Origin: FEN-680 sp036845225
GTDB taxonomy: Bacteria; Actinomycetota; Geothermincolia; Fen-727; Anoxymicrobiaceae
Assembly: GCA_036845225.1 (NCBI GenBank)
Contig: DAIUEJ010000009.1
Coordinates: 1-64,000, forward strand
Length of the DNA stretch: 64,000 bases
Direction: 5' to 3'
Shown here piece by piece: positions 25,732 through 33,924 of this stretch. How positions within the stretch are numbered: the stretch's first letter is position 1; each line of letters starts with the position of its first letter. The notes beneath the pieces are model-generated. The model had not been told where the DNA came from. It did no database searches and worked only from the letters and a program-made list of their open reading frames with translations. The position numbers and the translations under genes are program-made.

Positions 25732-26181
25732 TCAGCCTTTGCGCCGCTCTTTTCTCAGTTGCCGCGCTTCCTTCTTCATGGTGCGCCGCGAGACGACGTG
25801 CTCCTCGTGCCCGTAGTCGCGCGCCAGCGGGGGCGGCTCGTGAGGATCCTGGCCGGAGCGGACACCGTACTGGCCGATGTCTACGGGAGTCGCGGCTCCC
25901 TTCGCGGGCGTGTGAGGTTCAGACATCTGCTCGCCGGTCCGCACCCCATAACTGCCGACGTCAACGGGACCTCCCGAAGGTTGCCGGGTGAACTCGTCGG
26001 GATGAATGACGGGCGCGCCCTCACCGAAGCTGGAGGGGTACTTGCTCTTGAAGCCTTCATCGAACGCGGGTGACTGCGCCGTGTACTCCGCGCACTCGAA
26101 GCCTGCCGTCGACATGCAGAGGTTGCAGTATTCGGCGTGGTCCGGGTTCTCCGCGCCACAAGCGGGGCACTTCATCGTCAA
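25732..26181 (-). CDS. Zinc-ribbon protein with YGVR repeats
   Basis: An N-terminal zinc ribbon (MKCPACGAENPDHAEYCNLC, CxxC...CxxC) is followed by a low-complexity linker. Two repeats then follow, PVDVGSYGVRTG and PVDIGQYGVRSG, each followed by a proline-rich segment, and a basic C-terminus (MKKEARQLRKERRKG). The function is unknown. TTG at 26181 has AGGAGG 10 nt upstream; the ATG two codons later is too far from that site. The 174 nt up to the trpB stop show no feature I can support. Confidence 0.65.
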   Translation of the reverse strand: MTMKCPACGAENPDHAEYCNLCMSTAGFECAEYTAQSPAFDEGFKSKYPSSFGEGAPVIHPDEFTRQPSGGPVDVGSYGVRTGEQMSEPHTPAKGAATPVDIGQYGVRSGQDPHEPPPLARDYGHEEHVVSRRTMKKEARQLRKERRKG

Positions 26182-26355
26182 AGCGTTCTGACCTCCTGAG
26201 CGTCCGCTCACCGCGGCTCACGACACGACCCTCTCCGGCTGCTGCCTCCCCGGGCCAGGAGCGGGCCGAAGCGCCGCTCCCCTGCAGCGCCGGTTTTCCG
26301 CGTCCCGGCCCTACGAGACATTATTCTGAAGCGCCCTGCGATTTACCTTTGCGCA

Positions 26356-27666
26356 TCAGTCCTTGAGGTTGCCCGAGACGTACTCTTCGTATCCGCCCAG
26401 GTCCAGCAGGCCGTGCCCGCTGAGGTTGAACAGGATGTTCCTGGACTCACCCGACTCCTTGCACTTCAAGGCCTCGTCGATCGCGCACTTCGCCGCATGC
26501 GCCGACTCGGGGGCGATTATCATGCCCTCCGTCCGCGCGAAGAGCATCGCGGCCTCGAAGACCGCGGTCTGCGGGTAGGCGATAGGATCGATGTAGCCCT
26601 GGTTCACCAGCATCGACAGTATCGGGGCGTCCCCGTGATAGCGCAGGCCCCCGGCGTGGATCGGCGATGGCACGAACTTGTGCCCCAGGGTGTACATCTT
26701 GACGATGGGGGCGAGCTCGGCCTCGTCGCCGAAGTCGTACTCGTACTTGCCCTTGGTGAGGGTCGGGCACGACACCGGCTCGACCGCCAGTATGGTGAGG
26801 TCCTTGCCATCGAACTTGTCCTTCATGAACGGGAAAGCTATCCCCGAGGCGTTGCTCCCGCCGCCGACGCAGCCGATGATCGTGTCAGGGTACTCCCCGA
26901 GCTTCTCCATCTGCGCTTTGGCCTCCAGGCCGATCACGGTCTGGTGCATGCAGACGTGGTTGAGCACGCTGCCCAGGGAGTATCTGGCGTCGGGGTCGGT
27001 CGCCGCCAACTCCACTGCCTCGCTGATGGCGATGCCGAGGCTGCCCGGGCAGTCCGGGTCTTCCGCGAGCACCGCCCTGCCTGAGTTGGTCAGCTCTGAC
27101 GGGCTCGGGTTTACCTCCGCTCCCCACACGTGCATCATGGCGCGCCGGTATGGCTTCTGGTCGTACGAGATCCTCACCATGAACACCTTGAGGTCGAGGC
27201 CGAAGAACTTGCAGCCGAGCGCGAGCGCGCTTCCCCACTGGCCGGCACCGGTCTCCGTGTAGATCCGCTTCACGCCCTCCGCCTTGTTGTAGTAGGCCTG
27301 GGCGATCGCCGTGTTCGGCTTGTGGCTGCCCGCCATGCTCACGCTCTCGTCCTTGTAGAAGATCTTTGCGGGCGTGTCGAGCGCCTCCTCGAGCCTGTAG
27401 GCGCGGTGCAGCGGAGTGGGCCTGAAGAGCTTGTAGACCTCGATGACCTCATCGGGTATCTCGATGTAGCGTTCCTGGCTCATCTCCTGCTTGATGAGCT
27501 CCATCGGGAATAGTGGCGCGAGGTCCTCAGGGCCCAGCGGCTCCCTTGTCCCCGGGTGGAGCGGCGGCGGCAGGGGCTCGGGGAGATCCGCCTGGATGTT
27601 GTACCACGACGTCGGGATCTCGTTCTCCGCCAGAGTCACCCTATATGGACCTTCCTTGGATGGCAT
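26356..27666 (-). CDS. trpB: TrpB2-type tryptophan synthase beta chain
   Basis: This PLP enzyme of the TrpB2 branch joins indole and serine to make tryptophan. The PLP lysine is K116 in MAGSHKPNTA. The indole/catalytic segment ETGAGQWGSALALG and the phosphate-binding loop CVGGGSNASG are intact. The 436-aa length and N-terminal extension (SWYNIQADLPEPLPPPLHP) are TrpB2 features. No trpA or other trp gene is adjacent, so it may rescue free indole. ATG at 27666 has AAGGAG at 6-7 nt. It has its own promoter, a Trp-rich leader peptide and an attenuator directly upstream, which supports a tryptophan-related role. Confidence 0.93.
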   Translation of the reverse strand: MPSKEGPYRVTLAENEIPTSWYNIQADLPEPLPPPLHPGTREPLGPEDLAPLFPMELIKQEMSQERYIEIPDEVIEVYKLFRPTPLHRAYRLEEALDTPAKIFYKDESVSMAGSHKPNTAIAQAYYNKAEGVKRIYTETGAGQWGSALALGCKFFGLDLKVFMVRISYDQKPYRRAMMHVWGAEVNPSPSELTNSGRAVLAEDPDCPGSLGIAISEAVELAATDPDARYSLGSVLNHVCMHQTVIGLEAKAQMEKLGEYPDTIIGCVGGGSNASGIAFPFMKDKFDGKDLTILAVEPVSCPTLTKGKYEYDFGDEAELAPIVKMYTLGHKFVPSPIHAGGLRYHGDAPILSMLVNQGYIDPIAYPQTAVFEAAMLFARTEGMIIAPESAHAAKCAIDEALKCKESGESRNILFNLSGHGLLDLGGYEEYVSGNLKD

Positions 27667-27700
27667 CGTCGTCTCCTTTCCTTGTCGATACAATGCCTCT

Positions 27701-27725
27701 AAAAAAAACCCGGTCCGCGACCGGG
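27701..27725 (-). terminator. Attenuator (intrinsic terminator) before trpB
   Basis: Stem CCCGGTC/GACCGGG (27709-27715 with 27719-27725) has a 3-nt loop and is followed on the minus strand by eight T, 35 nt before trpB. A competing pairing exists: CCGCGGC (27744-27750) can pair with GTCGCGG (27715-27721) inside the stem, which would prevent termination. Confidence 0.85.
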
Positions 27726-27799
27726 GATTTTCCCACTAAATAAGCCGCGGGCTCTCATGTCCCACGGCCTGTTCTTTTTTCACGGCAACGTGGAACCCT

Positions 27800-27853
27800 T
27801 TAGGAGCCCCACCACCAGTTGTTCAGTTCGCTGCGCACTGCCTTCTTCTTCAT
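27800..27853 (-). CDS. trpL: Trp leader peptide with three consecutive Trp codons
   Basis: The 17-residue frame MKKKAVRSELNNWWWGS ends in TAA 75 nt before the attenuator terminator. Three adjacent TGG codons near the end are the hallmark of ribosome-mediated attenuation of tryptophan genes. There is no Shine-Dalgarno; the -10 box lies about 10 nt before the ATG, so the mRNA probably starts at or just before the AUG (leaderless). An in-frame ATG at 27865 would add four residues but overlaps the -10 box. Downstream, GTTCCACG (27789-27796) can pair with CGTGGGAC (27759-27766), giving the alternative structures needed for attenuation. Confidence 0.85.
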   Translation of the reverse strand: MKKKAVRSELNNWWWGS

Positions 27854-27863
27854 AGTGAGGTGC

Positions 27864-27892
27864 ATGTTACCCGAAATGCCCGGGGCATGCAA
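27864..27892 (-). promoter_or_regulatory. Promoter of trpL-trpB
   Basis: TTGCAT (27887-27892) and TAACAT (27864-27869) are separated by exactly 17 nt on the minus strand, starting right after the cmk stop codon. It gives trpB transcription independent of the aro operon. Confidence 0.6.
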
Positions 27893-27899
27893 GCGGGTG

Positions 27900-28604
27900 T
27901 CAATGGATGATCCCCCTGTCCGCGAGCAGCCCCGTGATCTCGTCCGCGACCTCGGCGACTGTCTTGTCCGTGGTGTCTATCGCGACCGCGTCTGGAGCCG
28001 GCCTCAAGGGGCTGACCGCCCGAGACGAATCGATCGTGTCACGCTTCCTGATCTCCGAGGCGACCTGCTCGCGGGTCACGTCGATGCCTTTTTCCCGCAT
28101 CTCGGCCAGGCGGCGGCGGGCACGCTCCGCCTGAGAGGCCTCCAGGAATATCTTGAGCGGCGCGTCCGGCAGGACCGTGGTGCCTATATCCCTGCCCTCC
28201 ACGACGGCGCCCCTCCCTTCTACAAGGCACCTCTGCAGCCTGACCATCTCGCAGCGCACGACTGCCGCCGCCGACACCGGCGAAACGGCGTCACCGACCT
28301 CCGGGGAGCGTATCTGTTCGGTTACCTCACGCTCATCGATGAACACGCGCAGGGTCTCCCCGTCGCGCAGCTCGAGCCTGAAAGAGGCGCCGACCTCGAC
28401 GGCGACCTCCCCGAGAGCCGCCTCGTCGTCAACGGGCATGCCCCTCTCGAGAGCGAGCAGCGTGACCGCTCGATACATCGACCCGCTGTCCACCAGGGCA
28501 AGCCCAAGCTGGCGCGCAAGAACGAGTGCCACCGTGCTCTTGCCGGACGCTGCCGGCCCGTCTATTGCTATCAGTATCTGGGCTCTGCTCTCGCCGGCGC
28601 TCAT
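27900..28604 (-). CDS. cmk: Cytidylate kinase
   Basis: Cmk phosphorylates CMP and dCMP. The P-loop is IDGPAASGKST (residues ~14-24). The CMP-binding parts LGLALVDSGSMYRAVT and EGRDIGTTVLPDA and the lid region IRKRDTIDSSR are intact. The 234-aa length is standard when the start is ATG 28604, two bases after the aroA stop with GGAAG ahead. It ends the aroH-aroF-tyrA-aroA-cmk run; aroA-cmk pairing is common in bacteria. Confidence 0.96.
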   Translation of the reverse strand: MSAGESRAQILIAIDGPAASGKSTVALVLARQLGLALVDSGSMYRAVTLLALERGMPVDDEAALGEVAVEVGASFRLELRDGETLRVFIDEREVTEQIRSPEVGDAVSPVSAAAVVRCEMVRLQRCLVEGRGAVVEGRDIGTTVLPDAPLKIFLEASQAERARRRLAEMREKGIDVTREQVASEIRKRDTIDSSRAVSPLRPAPDAVAIDTTDKTVAEVADEITGLLADRGIIH

Positions 28605-28606
28605 GG

Positions 28607-29890
28607 TCACTCTTCCGTTCCGAGGCGCTCGAGCGCCTTTTCGAAACCCGGGTACGATATCCGGGTCCACTCCCAGCCGTCGACCACGGTCTCGCCCTCG
28701 GCAGCCAGGCCGGCAACAGCCAGCATCATGGCGATCCTGTGGTCCGAGCTGCCGGAGACGCTGGCGCCGTGCAACCGCGCCGGGCCCTGGAGAGTCATGC
28801 CGTCAGCAGTCTCCTCTGCCGCGGCCCCCATGGCGCGAAGTCCCGCCACGGCCCCGCTTATCCGGTCCGACTCTTTGTGCCTCAACTCGTCCGCGCCTGT
28901 GATCACCGTCTTTCCTTCAGCAGCGGTAGCGAGGAGCGCCAGCAGCGTCACCTCGTCGATCGCCGCCGCGACGTCGCCCGGCGAGACCTCGATTCCCCGG
29001 AGGGCGGAGTGGCGCACATTGATGTCGCCGACCGGCTCGCCCGAATCTGACACGCCCGAGGTGACTACGTCGCCACCCATCCTCCGCACCAGTTCCAGGA
29101 ACGCGGTCCGGGTAGGGTTCAGGCCAACGCCACGGAGGGTGAGCCGGGAGCCCGGGCAGATGAGCGCGGCGGTGATGAAGAAGGCAGCCGAGGAAAAGTC
29201 GCCGGGCACCTCGATGTCAAGAGCCTCCGGGATGCCGGGCTCGAGGCGCACCGAGAGCCCCTCCGCCCTTATTACAATGCCTGCTCTGGCAAGCATCCGT
29301 TCGGTGTGGTCGCGGGTCGGCGTCGGCTCGCGCACTATCGTTGCGCCTCGCGCCCCCAGCCCCGCCAGCAGGACCGCCGACTTCACCTGGGCGCTCGCAA
29401 CGGGCGTCGAGTATTCGATGCCCGTGAGTGGGCCACCCCTTACGCGAAGCGGAGGGCGCCCGCCTTCGCCGGACGCCTCGACGGTTGCCCCCATCAGCGC
29501 AAGGGGAGCTATGATCCTCGCCATCGGGCGCCTCATGAGGCTCTCGTCGCCACGGAAGGTGACGTCCACGGGATAAGGCGCTACCGACCCCGCCAGCAGC
29601 CGCATCGTCGTGCCGGAGTTCCCACAGTCGATCTCTCCGGGCGGCTGAGCGAAGCCCCGGCCCCCGGTCCCTTCGATCCGCAGGAGTCCGGCAGCGCGCC
29701 CGATGTCGACTCCAAGCCCTGAAAGTGCCTTGAGCGTGCTCGCGCAGTCGGCCCCGTCACTGAAGTTGGAGACGGTGGTGGTGCCGGACGCGAGCGCCCC
29801 GACCACGGCCGCGCGGTGGGAGATCGATTTGTCGCCGGGGACCGTCACCTCACCCGTGAGCGCTCCCGTCCCGCCAAACCTCGCCCGCAC
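28607..29890 (-). CDS. aroA: 3-phosphoshikimate 1-carboxyvinyltransferase (EPSP synthase)
   Basis: The sixth shikimate-pathway enzyme adds PEP to shikimate 3-phosphate. Substrate motifs are VTVPGDKSISHRA (residues ~15-27), DCGNSGTTMRLLAG and FRGDESLMRRPM. Later come PVASAQVKSAVLLAGL and the C-terminal RHKESDR and SSDHRIAMM. The 427-aa length is typical. GTG is preceded by GGAAAGG at 7 nt, two bases after the tyrA stop. In class terms the GNSGTT and Arg pattern is standard; I did not assess glyphosate sensitivity. Confidence 0.97.
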   Translation of the reverse strand: MRARFGGTGALTGEVTVPGDKSISHRAAVVGALASGTTTVSNFSDGADCASTLKALSGLGVDIGRAAGLLRIEGTGGRGFAQPPGEIDCGNSGTTMRLLAGSVAPYPVDVTFRGDESLMRRPMARIIAPLALMGATVEASGEGGRPPLRVRGGPLTGIEYSTPVASAQVKSAVLLAGLGARGATIVREPTPTRDHTERMLARAGIVIRAEGLSVRLEPGIPEALDIEVPGDFSSAAFFITAALICPGSRLTLRGVGLNPTRTAFLELVRRMGGDVVTSGVSDSGEPVGDINVRHSALRGIEVSPGDVAAAIDEVTLLALLATAAEGKTVITGADELRHKESDRISGAVAGLRAMGAAAEETADGMTLQGPARLHGASVSGSSDHRIAMMLAVAGLAAEGETVVDGWEWTRISYPGFEKALERLGTEE

Positions 29891-29892
29891 CT

Positions 29893-30996
29893 TCAGGCCT
29901 TTCCGAGCGATGCCCGGTAACCCAGGCTCTCGAGGTGGGCCGCGGCCTCTGCCGCCCTGTCCTCGCCCAGGACGTTCAGCGTCAGGATGCCGGTCTCGCC
30001 CTCGAGCGGATGGACGATGCCGATATCCTCGATATTGACGCCGAGCCCGCCCACCGCGGTGGTGATCCGGCTTATCACCCCGGGCTCGTCGGGCACCGGC
30101 AGTGACACGGCGAACATCTCCGTTATCTCCGCTCCGGCCTTCAGTGAGAGCTCCTCGCGGGCCGCCCTGGCATCCACGAAGATCTCCCGCAGAGCCTCTG
30201 TGTCGCCCCTTGCGAGGGCTTCTTTGAGTCCCTGCAGGCTCTGCTGGTAGTCCCCCAGCTTCTCGATGATAAAGGCGCGGTTCTCGGTGACGATGTCGAG
30301 CCAGACGTCGGGGTTGCTGGCCGCGATCCTGGTCATGTCCCGGAAGCCCCCCGCGGCCACGCTGTAGATGCTCTTCATCCGCTCGCGCTCGCGCGCCGCC
30401 ATCTCCATGAGCAGCAGCGAGAGCAGGTGGGGCACGTGGCTCACGGTCGCCATAGCCCTGTCGTGTGACTCCGGGTCCATCGAGATCACCCTCGCGCCCA
30501 TCTCCTTGAGCAGCGCGTGGATGCGCTGGTAGGCGGTGGCGTCGGTATTCTCGTTCGGGGTGAGGATGTAATAGCGGTCGCGGAAGAGGTCGGCCCGCGC
30601 GAAGTGGACGCCCGACTGTTCCGAGCCGGTCATGGGGTGGCCGCTGACATACAGGGCGCCCGGTGGCAGGGCTTCCTGGATCGCCTGCATCACGCCCATT
30701 TTCGCGGAGGCAATGTCAGAGACGACAACACCGTCCTCCAGCGCGGGAGCGGCTGCCTCCAACGAAGAGACCATGGCGCTTATCGGGGTGGCGATGAATA
30801 CGACCTGGGCGCCGGACGCGGCCTCGGCCGCGGTCTCGGCAATGGTATCGGCGATACGCAGCTCGCGCGCGGCATCCCTGACCTCAATAGAGGCGTCGAA
30901 CGCGGCCACTTCGCCGACGCCATCGTAGTCCTTGAGCGCGAGGGCCAGCGAGCCTCCCATGAGGCCGGTGCCTATCACGGCGATTTTCTTGACCAT
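29893..30996 (-). CDS. tyrA: Prephenate dehydrogenase with C-terminal ACT domain
   Basis: The enzyme oxidatively decarboxylates prephenate towards tyrosine. The Rossmann motif IAVIGTGLMGGSLALAL starts the protein. Substrate motifs SGHPMTGSEQSGV and ATVSHVPHLLSLLL follow. Residues ~290-367 form an ACT domain (LPVPDEPGVISRITTAVGG), which suggests feedback control by tyrosine. ATG 30996 (AAGGTG at 6 nt) gives 367 aa. GTG 31035, overlapping the aroF stop as GTGA, is an alternative. Confidence 0.95.
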   Translation of the reverse strand: MVKKIAVIGTGLMGGSLALALKDYDGVGEVAAFDASIEVRDAARELRIADTIAETAAEAASGAQVVFIATPISAMVSSLEAAAPALEDGVVVSDIASAKMGVMQAIQEALPPGALYVSGHPMTGSEQSGVHFARADLFRDRYYILTPNENTDATAYQRIHALLKEMGARVISMDPESHDRAMATVSHVPHLLSLLLMEMAARERERMKSIYSVAAGGFRDMTRIAASNPDVWLDIVTENRAFIIEKLGDYQQSLQGLKEALARGDTEALREIFVDARAAREELSLKAGAEITEMFAVSLPVPDEPGVISRITTAVGGLGVNIEDIGIVHPLEGETGILTLNVLGEDRAAEAAAHLESLGYRASLGKA

Positions 30997-31031
30997 CGGG
31001 ACACCTTGGTTCTCGACGGGCTGTCGGCCGA

Positions 31032-32045
31032 TCACATCTTCCTGCCGAGCGCCGGCGCGAGCGCCCTCAGTTCGTCCATCAGGCGGCCGAACTCGTCGAG
31101 GGCCAGCGACTGGGGCCCGTCACAGAGCGCGGCCCCGGGGTCGGGGTGCACCTCGATCATCACGCCGTCGGCCCCCACGGCCAGGGCGCCCTTGGAGAGC
31201 GGCCCGATCAGCTCGTGCTTGCCGGTGGCGTGGCTCGGGTCGACTATTATCGGCAGGTGGCTCACGGTCTTGACGATCGGCACGGAGCTGAGGTCCAGCG
31301 TGTTGCGCGTCGCGGTCTCGAAGGTGCGTATCCCGCGCTCGCAGAGGACCACGTTCGAGTTGCCTCCCCGGACGACGTACTCTGCCGCCATCAGCATCTC
31401 CTCTATCGTGTTGGAGAGGCCCCGCTTGAGCATGACCGGCTTGTGCATCTCGCCCGCTTCCTTGAGCAGCAGGAAGTTCTGCATGTTGCGGGCGCCGATC
31501 TGGATCATGTCCGCGTATTCTGACACCAGCTCCAGGTGCCGGACGTCGACCACCTCGGTCACAACCGGCAACCCTGTCACGTCTCGCGCTTCGGCAAGCA
31601 GCTTCAGCCCTTCGGCCCCGAGCCCCTGGAAAGAGTAAGGGGAAGTCCTGGGCTTGAAGGCGCCACCCCTGAGGATCTGGGCGCCGGCGTCCCTGGCGGC
31701 GTTCGCGGCGGCGAGCAACTGGTCCTTGCTCTCGACCGCGCACGGCCCGGCGATGACCACAAATTCGTCACCGCCCAGCTCAACCGGGCCCACCTTTACG
31801 ACCGTGCTTGCCGGGTGGAACTCACGGCTCACGAGCTTGTACGGCTTCATTATCGGGACGACGCTGTCCACCCCGTCGAACGCTTCGAAGGGGATCTGCG
31901 AGATCCTCTCGCGGTCGCCGATCGCCCCGATTATGGTCTTGAACTCACCGCGGGAGAGGTGGGCTTCCGCTCCGACCTCATGCAGCTTCTCGATGACGCC
32001 CTGCACCTGCGCCTCGCTTGCCCCGTCCCGCATGACGATCATCAT
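31032..32045 (-). CDS. aroF: 3-deoxy-7-phosphoheptulonate (DAHP) synthase, type I-beta
   Basis: The first shikimate-pathway enzyme condenses PEP and erythrose 4-phosphate. The ~85-residue N-terminal ferredoxin-like regulatory domain (MMIVMRDGASEAQVQGVIEK) is the AroF/Thermotoga-type. The barrel has VVIAGPCAVES, RGGAFKPRTSPYSFQGLG, the region LLKRGLSNTIEEMLMAAEY, and PIIVDPSHATGKH with the metal-binding His. The 337-aa length is typical. The ATG follows GAGAGGGTG. A 91-nt gap to aroH contains a CCCGGG inverted repeat without a T-run. Confidence 0.96.
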   Translation of the reverse strand: MMIVMRDGASEAQVQGVIEKLHEVGAEAHLSRGEFKTIIGAIGDRERISQIPFEAFDGVDSVVPIMKPYKLVSREFHPASTVVKVGPVELGGDEFVVIAGPCAVESKDQLLAAANAARDAGAQILRGGAFKPRTSPYSFQGLGAEGLKLLAEARDVTGLPVVTEVVDVRHLELVSEYADMIQIGARNMQNFLLLKEAGEMHKPVMLKRGLSNTIEEMLMAAEYVVRGGNSNVVLCERGIRTFETATRNTLDLSSVPIVKTVSHLPIIVDPSHATGKHELIGPLSKGALAVGADGVMIEVHPDPGAALCDGPQSLALDEFGRLMDELRALAPALGRKM

Positions 32046-32136
32046 CGCCGGTCACCCTCTCAAAGATCGATATTCCTTGCCCGGGCGCGTCCCGGGCCGA
32101 TGCTGGTGATAAGAAAAAGAAAGGCCTCTGCTCTGC

Positions 32137-32499
32137 TCACTCCGGCAGGTCCGTGCGCAACTGACGCGCCTCTTTCAGATACACGTGCCTCAGCTGCTCC
32201 CGCGCCTTGTCGGTGTTCATCAGCATCATCGCCCTGATCGTGCGGGGCAGAGCGCCTTCCACGTCCAGCTCCCTCGCGCATATCACCGGGATGTGGGAGA
32301 GCCCGAGCTTGCGGACGGCCGCGGCCGGGAACTCGGCTATAAGGTCCTTGGTGGAGGTGAAGAGGATGAAGACCACGTCGTCGGTGCCCACGTCGTTGCG
32401 GTCGAGCATCTCCTCCAGCAGCTCCGTCGTCACCTCGACGATCTCTTCCTTGGTGTCGGCCTCAGCCGTCACCGCGCCGCGCAATGCCCTGACCCTCAT
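32137..32499 (-). CDS. aroH: Chorismate mutase, AroH type
   Basis: The enzyme rearranges chorismate to prephenate, the branch to Phe and Tyr. The 120-aa length and the motifs MRVRALRGAVTAEADT, FTSTKDLIAEFPAAAVRK and CARELDVEGALPRTIRAM match the trimeric AroH (Bacillus) fold, including the catalytic Arg in LPRTIR. ATG has AAGGAGG 4 nt ahead and overlaps the rluB stop as ATGA. It opens the aromatic-amino-acid block with aroF, tyrA and aroA. Confidence 0.95.
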   Translation of the reverse strand: MRVRALRGAVTAEADTKEEIVEVTTELLEEMLDRNDVGTDDVVFILFTSTKDLIAEFPAAAVRKLGLSHIPVICARELDVEGALPRTIRAMMLMNTDKAREQLRHVYLKEARQLRTDLPE

Positions 32500-33269
32500 T
32501 GGCCCTCCTTAACCTTTCCCCAGTCCTCGAGCCCCGTCTGCCCGTAGAGCTCGCGCACCTCCGCGCCCGTGAGCTCCCTCGACTCTCCGGGCTTCAGCCT
32601 TCCGAGCCCCAGAGATCCTATACGCACCCTGTTCAGCGACACCACCCGATAGGAGAGGTGCTCGAACGTCCGCCTGATCTGCCTCTTCCTGCCCGCGTGT
32701 ATCACCAGGTCTACCTGTGCCATGCGGCCGCTGGTCCCCACGACGGAAGCCTTTGCCGCTCCTGTTTCTCCGTCCTCGAGCCGCACTCCTTTTCGCAGCC
32801 GCGCAATATCTTCCGGGCGCGGCACCGGCTCCACCTCGACCATGTATTCACGCGGCACTCCGTACCGCGGGTGCATCAACCTGTTGGCGAGGAAGCCGTC
32901 GTTCGTTAAGAGTATAAGTCCGGTCGAATCCATGTCCAGCCTGCCCACCGGGAACAGCCGCAGCCCTCTGCTCGCATCGAGGGGGATCTGATCGAGGACC
33001 GTCGGGCGCCCCTGCGGGTCCGTCGCGGTGCTCACGACGCCAGCGGGTTTGTTCAGCGCGAAATAGGCCAGCTCTCCCTCCGGCTCGACCGCGATCCCGT
33101 CGACTTCTATGGCGTCTCTGCCGGCGATCCCCCTGTCACCCAGGGAAGCCGTCTTCCCGTTCAGGGTCACCCTTCCCGCCAGGATCAGCGCTTCCGCCGC
33201 CCTCCTCGAGGCCACCCCCGCCCTCGCCAGGATCTTCTGTACCCTCTCGGGCTGGTTTTCCGACGTCAC
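32496..33269 (-). CDS. rluB: 23S rRNA pseudouridine synthase, RluB family
   Basis: An N-terminal S4 domain (residues ~8-55, RVQKILARAGVASRRAAEAL) and an RsuA/RluB catalytic domain are present. The catalytic motif GRLDMDSTGLILLTNDG holds the nucleophilic Asp, and YFALNKPAGVVST and HAGRKRQIRRTFEHL complete the family pattern. The 257-aa length is normal. GTG has GAGGAGG 7 nt upstream. Its first 134 nt are overlapped by the scpB tail in another frame. Gene order scpA-scpB-rluB is conserved in actinobacteria. Confidence 0.95.
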   Translation of the reverse strand: MTSENQPERVQKILARAGVASRRAAEALILAGRVTLNGKTASLGDRGIAGRDAIEVDGIAVEPEGELAYFALNKPAGVVSTATDPQGRPTVLDQIPLDASRGLRLFPVGRLDMDSTGLILLTNDGFLANRLMHPRYGVPREYMVEVEPVPRPEDIARLRKGVRLEDGETGAAKASVVGTSGRMAQVDLVIHAGRKRQIRRTFEHLSYRVVSLNRVRIGSLGLGRLKPGESRELTGAEVRELYGQTGLEDWGKVKEGQ

Positions 33270-33924
33270 CCATGTCCTCCTCGAGCTCCCAGGAGAGGCT
33301 CCTCTTTATCTTCTCGATGGTCGCTTCATCAGGTGCGAACTCCTCAAGGGCGGGCATGTCGTCCAGGCTGCGGAGCCCGAACCTCTCGAGGAAGCGGTCG
33401 GTGGTGCCGTAGAGCGCGGCGTAGCCCGGGGGGCCACCCCTGCCGACGGCCTTGACCAGCCCGCGGTTCTCGAGAGTCTTCATGACTCCCTCGGACTGGA
33501 CGCCACGGATCTCGGCGACAACGCCTCGCGAGACCGGCTGCAGGTAGGCGACTATCGCCATCGTCTCGAGCGCGGCCCTGGTGAGCCGCGGGTTGACCTG
33601 CGACCTGATGAGCCTCGATATGTAGGGGGCCGCATCCGGCGACGAGTAGAAGCCGAACCCGCCGGCCACCTCGCGTATCACCAGCCCGGAGTCCTGCGAG
33701 GCGTAGGAGTCGTGGAGCCTGTTCAAGATCTCTCGGACGGCGCCCTGGTCGAACCCGGTTATCTCCACGATCATCCCCGCGCTCAGCGGCTCCGGGGAGA
33801 CGAAGAGCAGCGCCTCGATCACGCTCATCTTGTCCGCGTCCGAAGATGCGGGCATCGGCGCCGGGCGCTCTGCTTCCGCGCCGGCTCTCTCGACCGCGTC
33901 CTCGCCTTGCCCGTCAAGCGACAT
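33136..33924 (-). CDS. scpB: Segregation and condensation protein B with overprinted tail
   Basis: ScpB is the winged-helix kleite subunit of the SMC-ScpAB condensin complex that organises chromosomes. Two winged-helix domains span residues ~30-195 (ADKMSVIEALLFVSPEPLS; RLTRAALETMAIVAYLQPVSR; GYAALYGTTDRFLERFGL). A Gly/Glu-rich tail of ~45 residues continues 134 nt into rluB in a different frame. ATG at 33924 has GGGAGG 9 nt upstream and overlaps scpA by 11 nt. The tail is unlike normal ScpB ends and probably arose by loss of the original stop codon. Confidence 0.93.
   Translation of the reverse strand: MSLDGQGEDAVERAGAEAERPAPMPASSDADKMSVIEALLFVSPEPLSAGMIVEITGFDQGAVREILNRLHDSYASQDSGLVIREVAGGFGFYSSPDAAPYISRLIRSQVNPRLTRAALETMAIVAYLQPVSRGVVAEIRGVQSEGVMKTLENRGLVKAVGRGGPPGYAALYGTTDRFLERFGLRSLDDMPALEEFAPDEATIEKIKRSLSWELEEDMGDVGKPAREGTEDPGEGGGGLEEGGGSADPGGKGDPEREDGFPG

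Noticed and set aside
27701..27725. Reading this hairpin only as a cmk terminator
   Set aside because: It lies downstream of a separate promoter and Trp-codon leader and only 35 nt before trpB, which fits an attenuator better.
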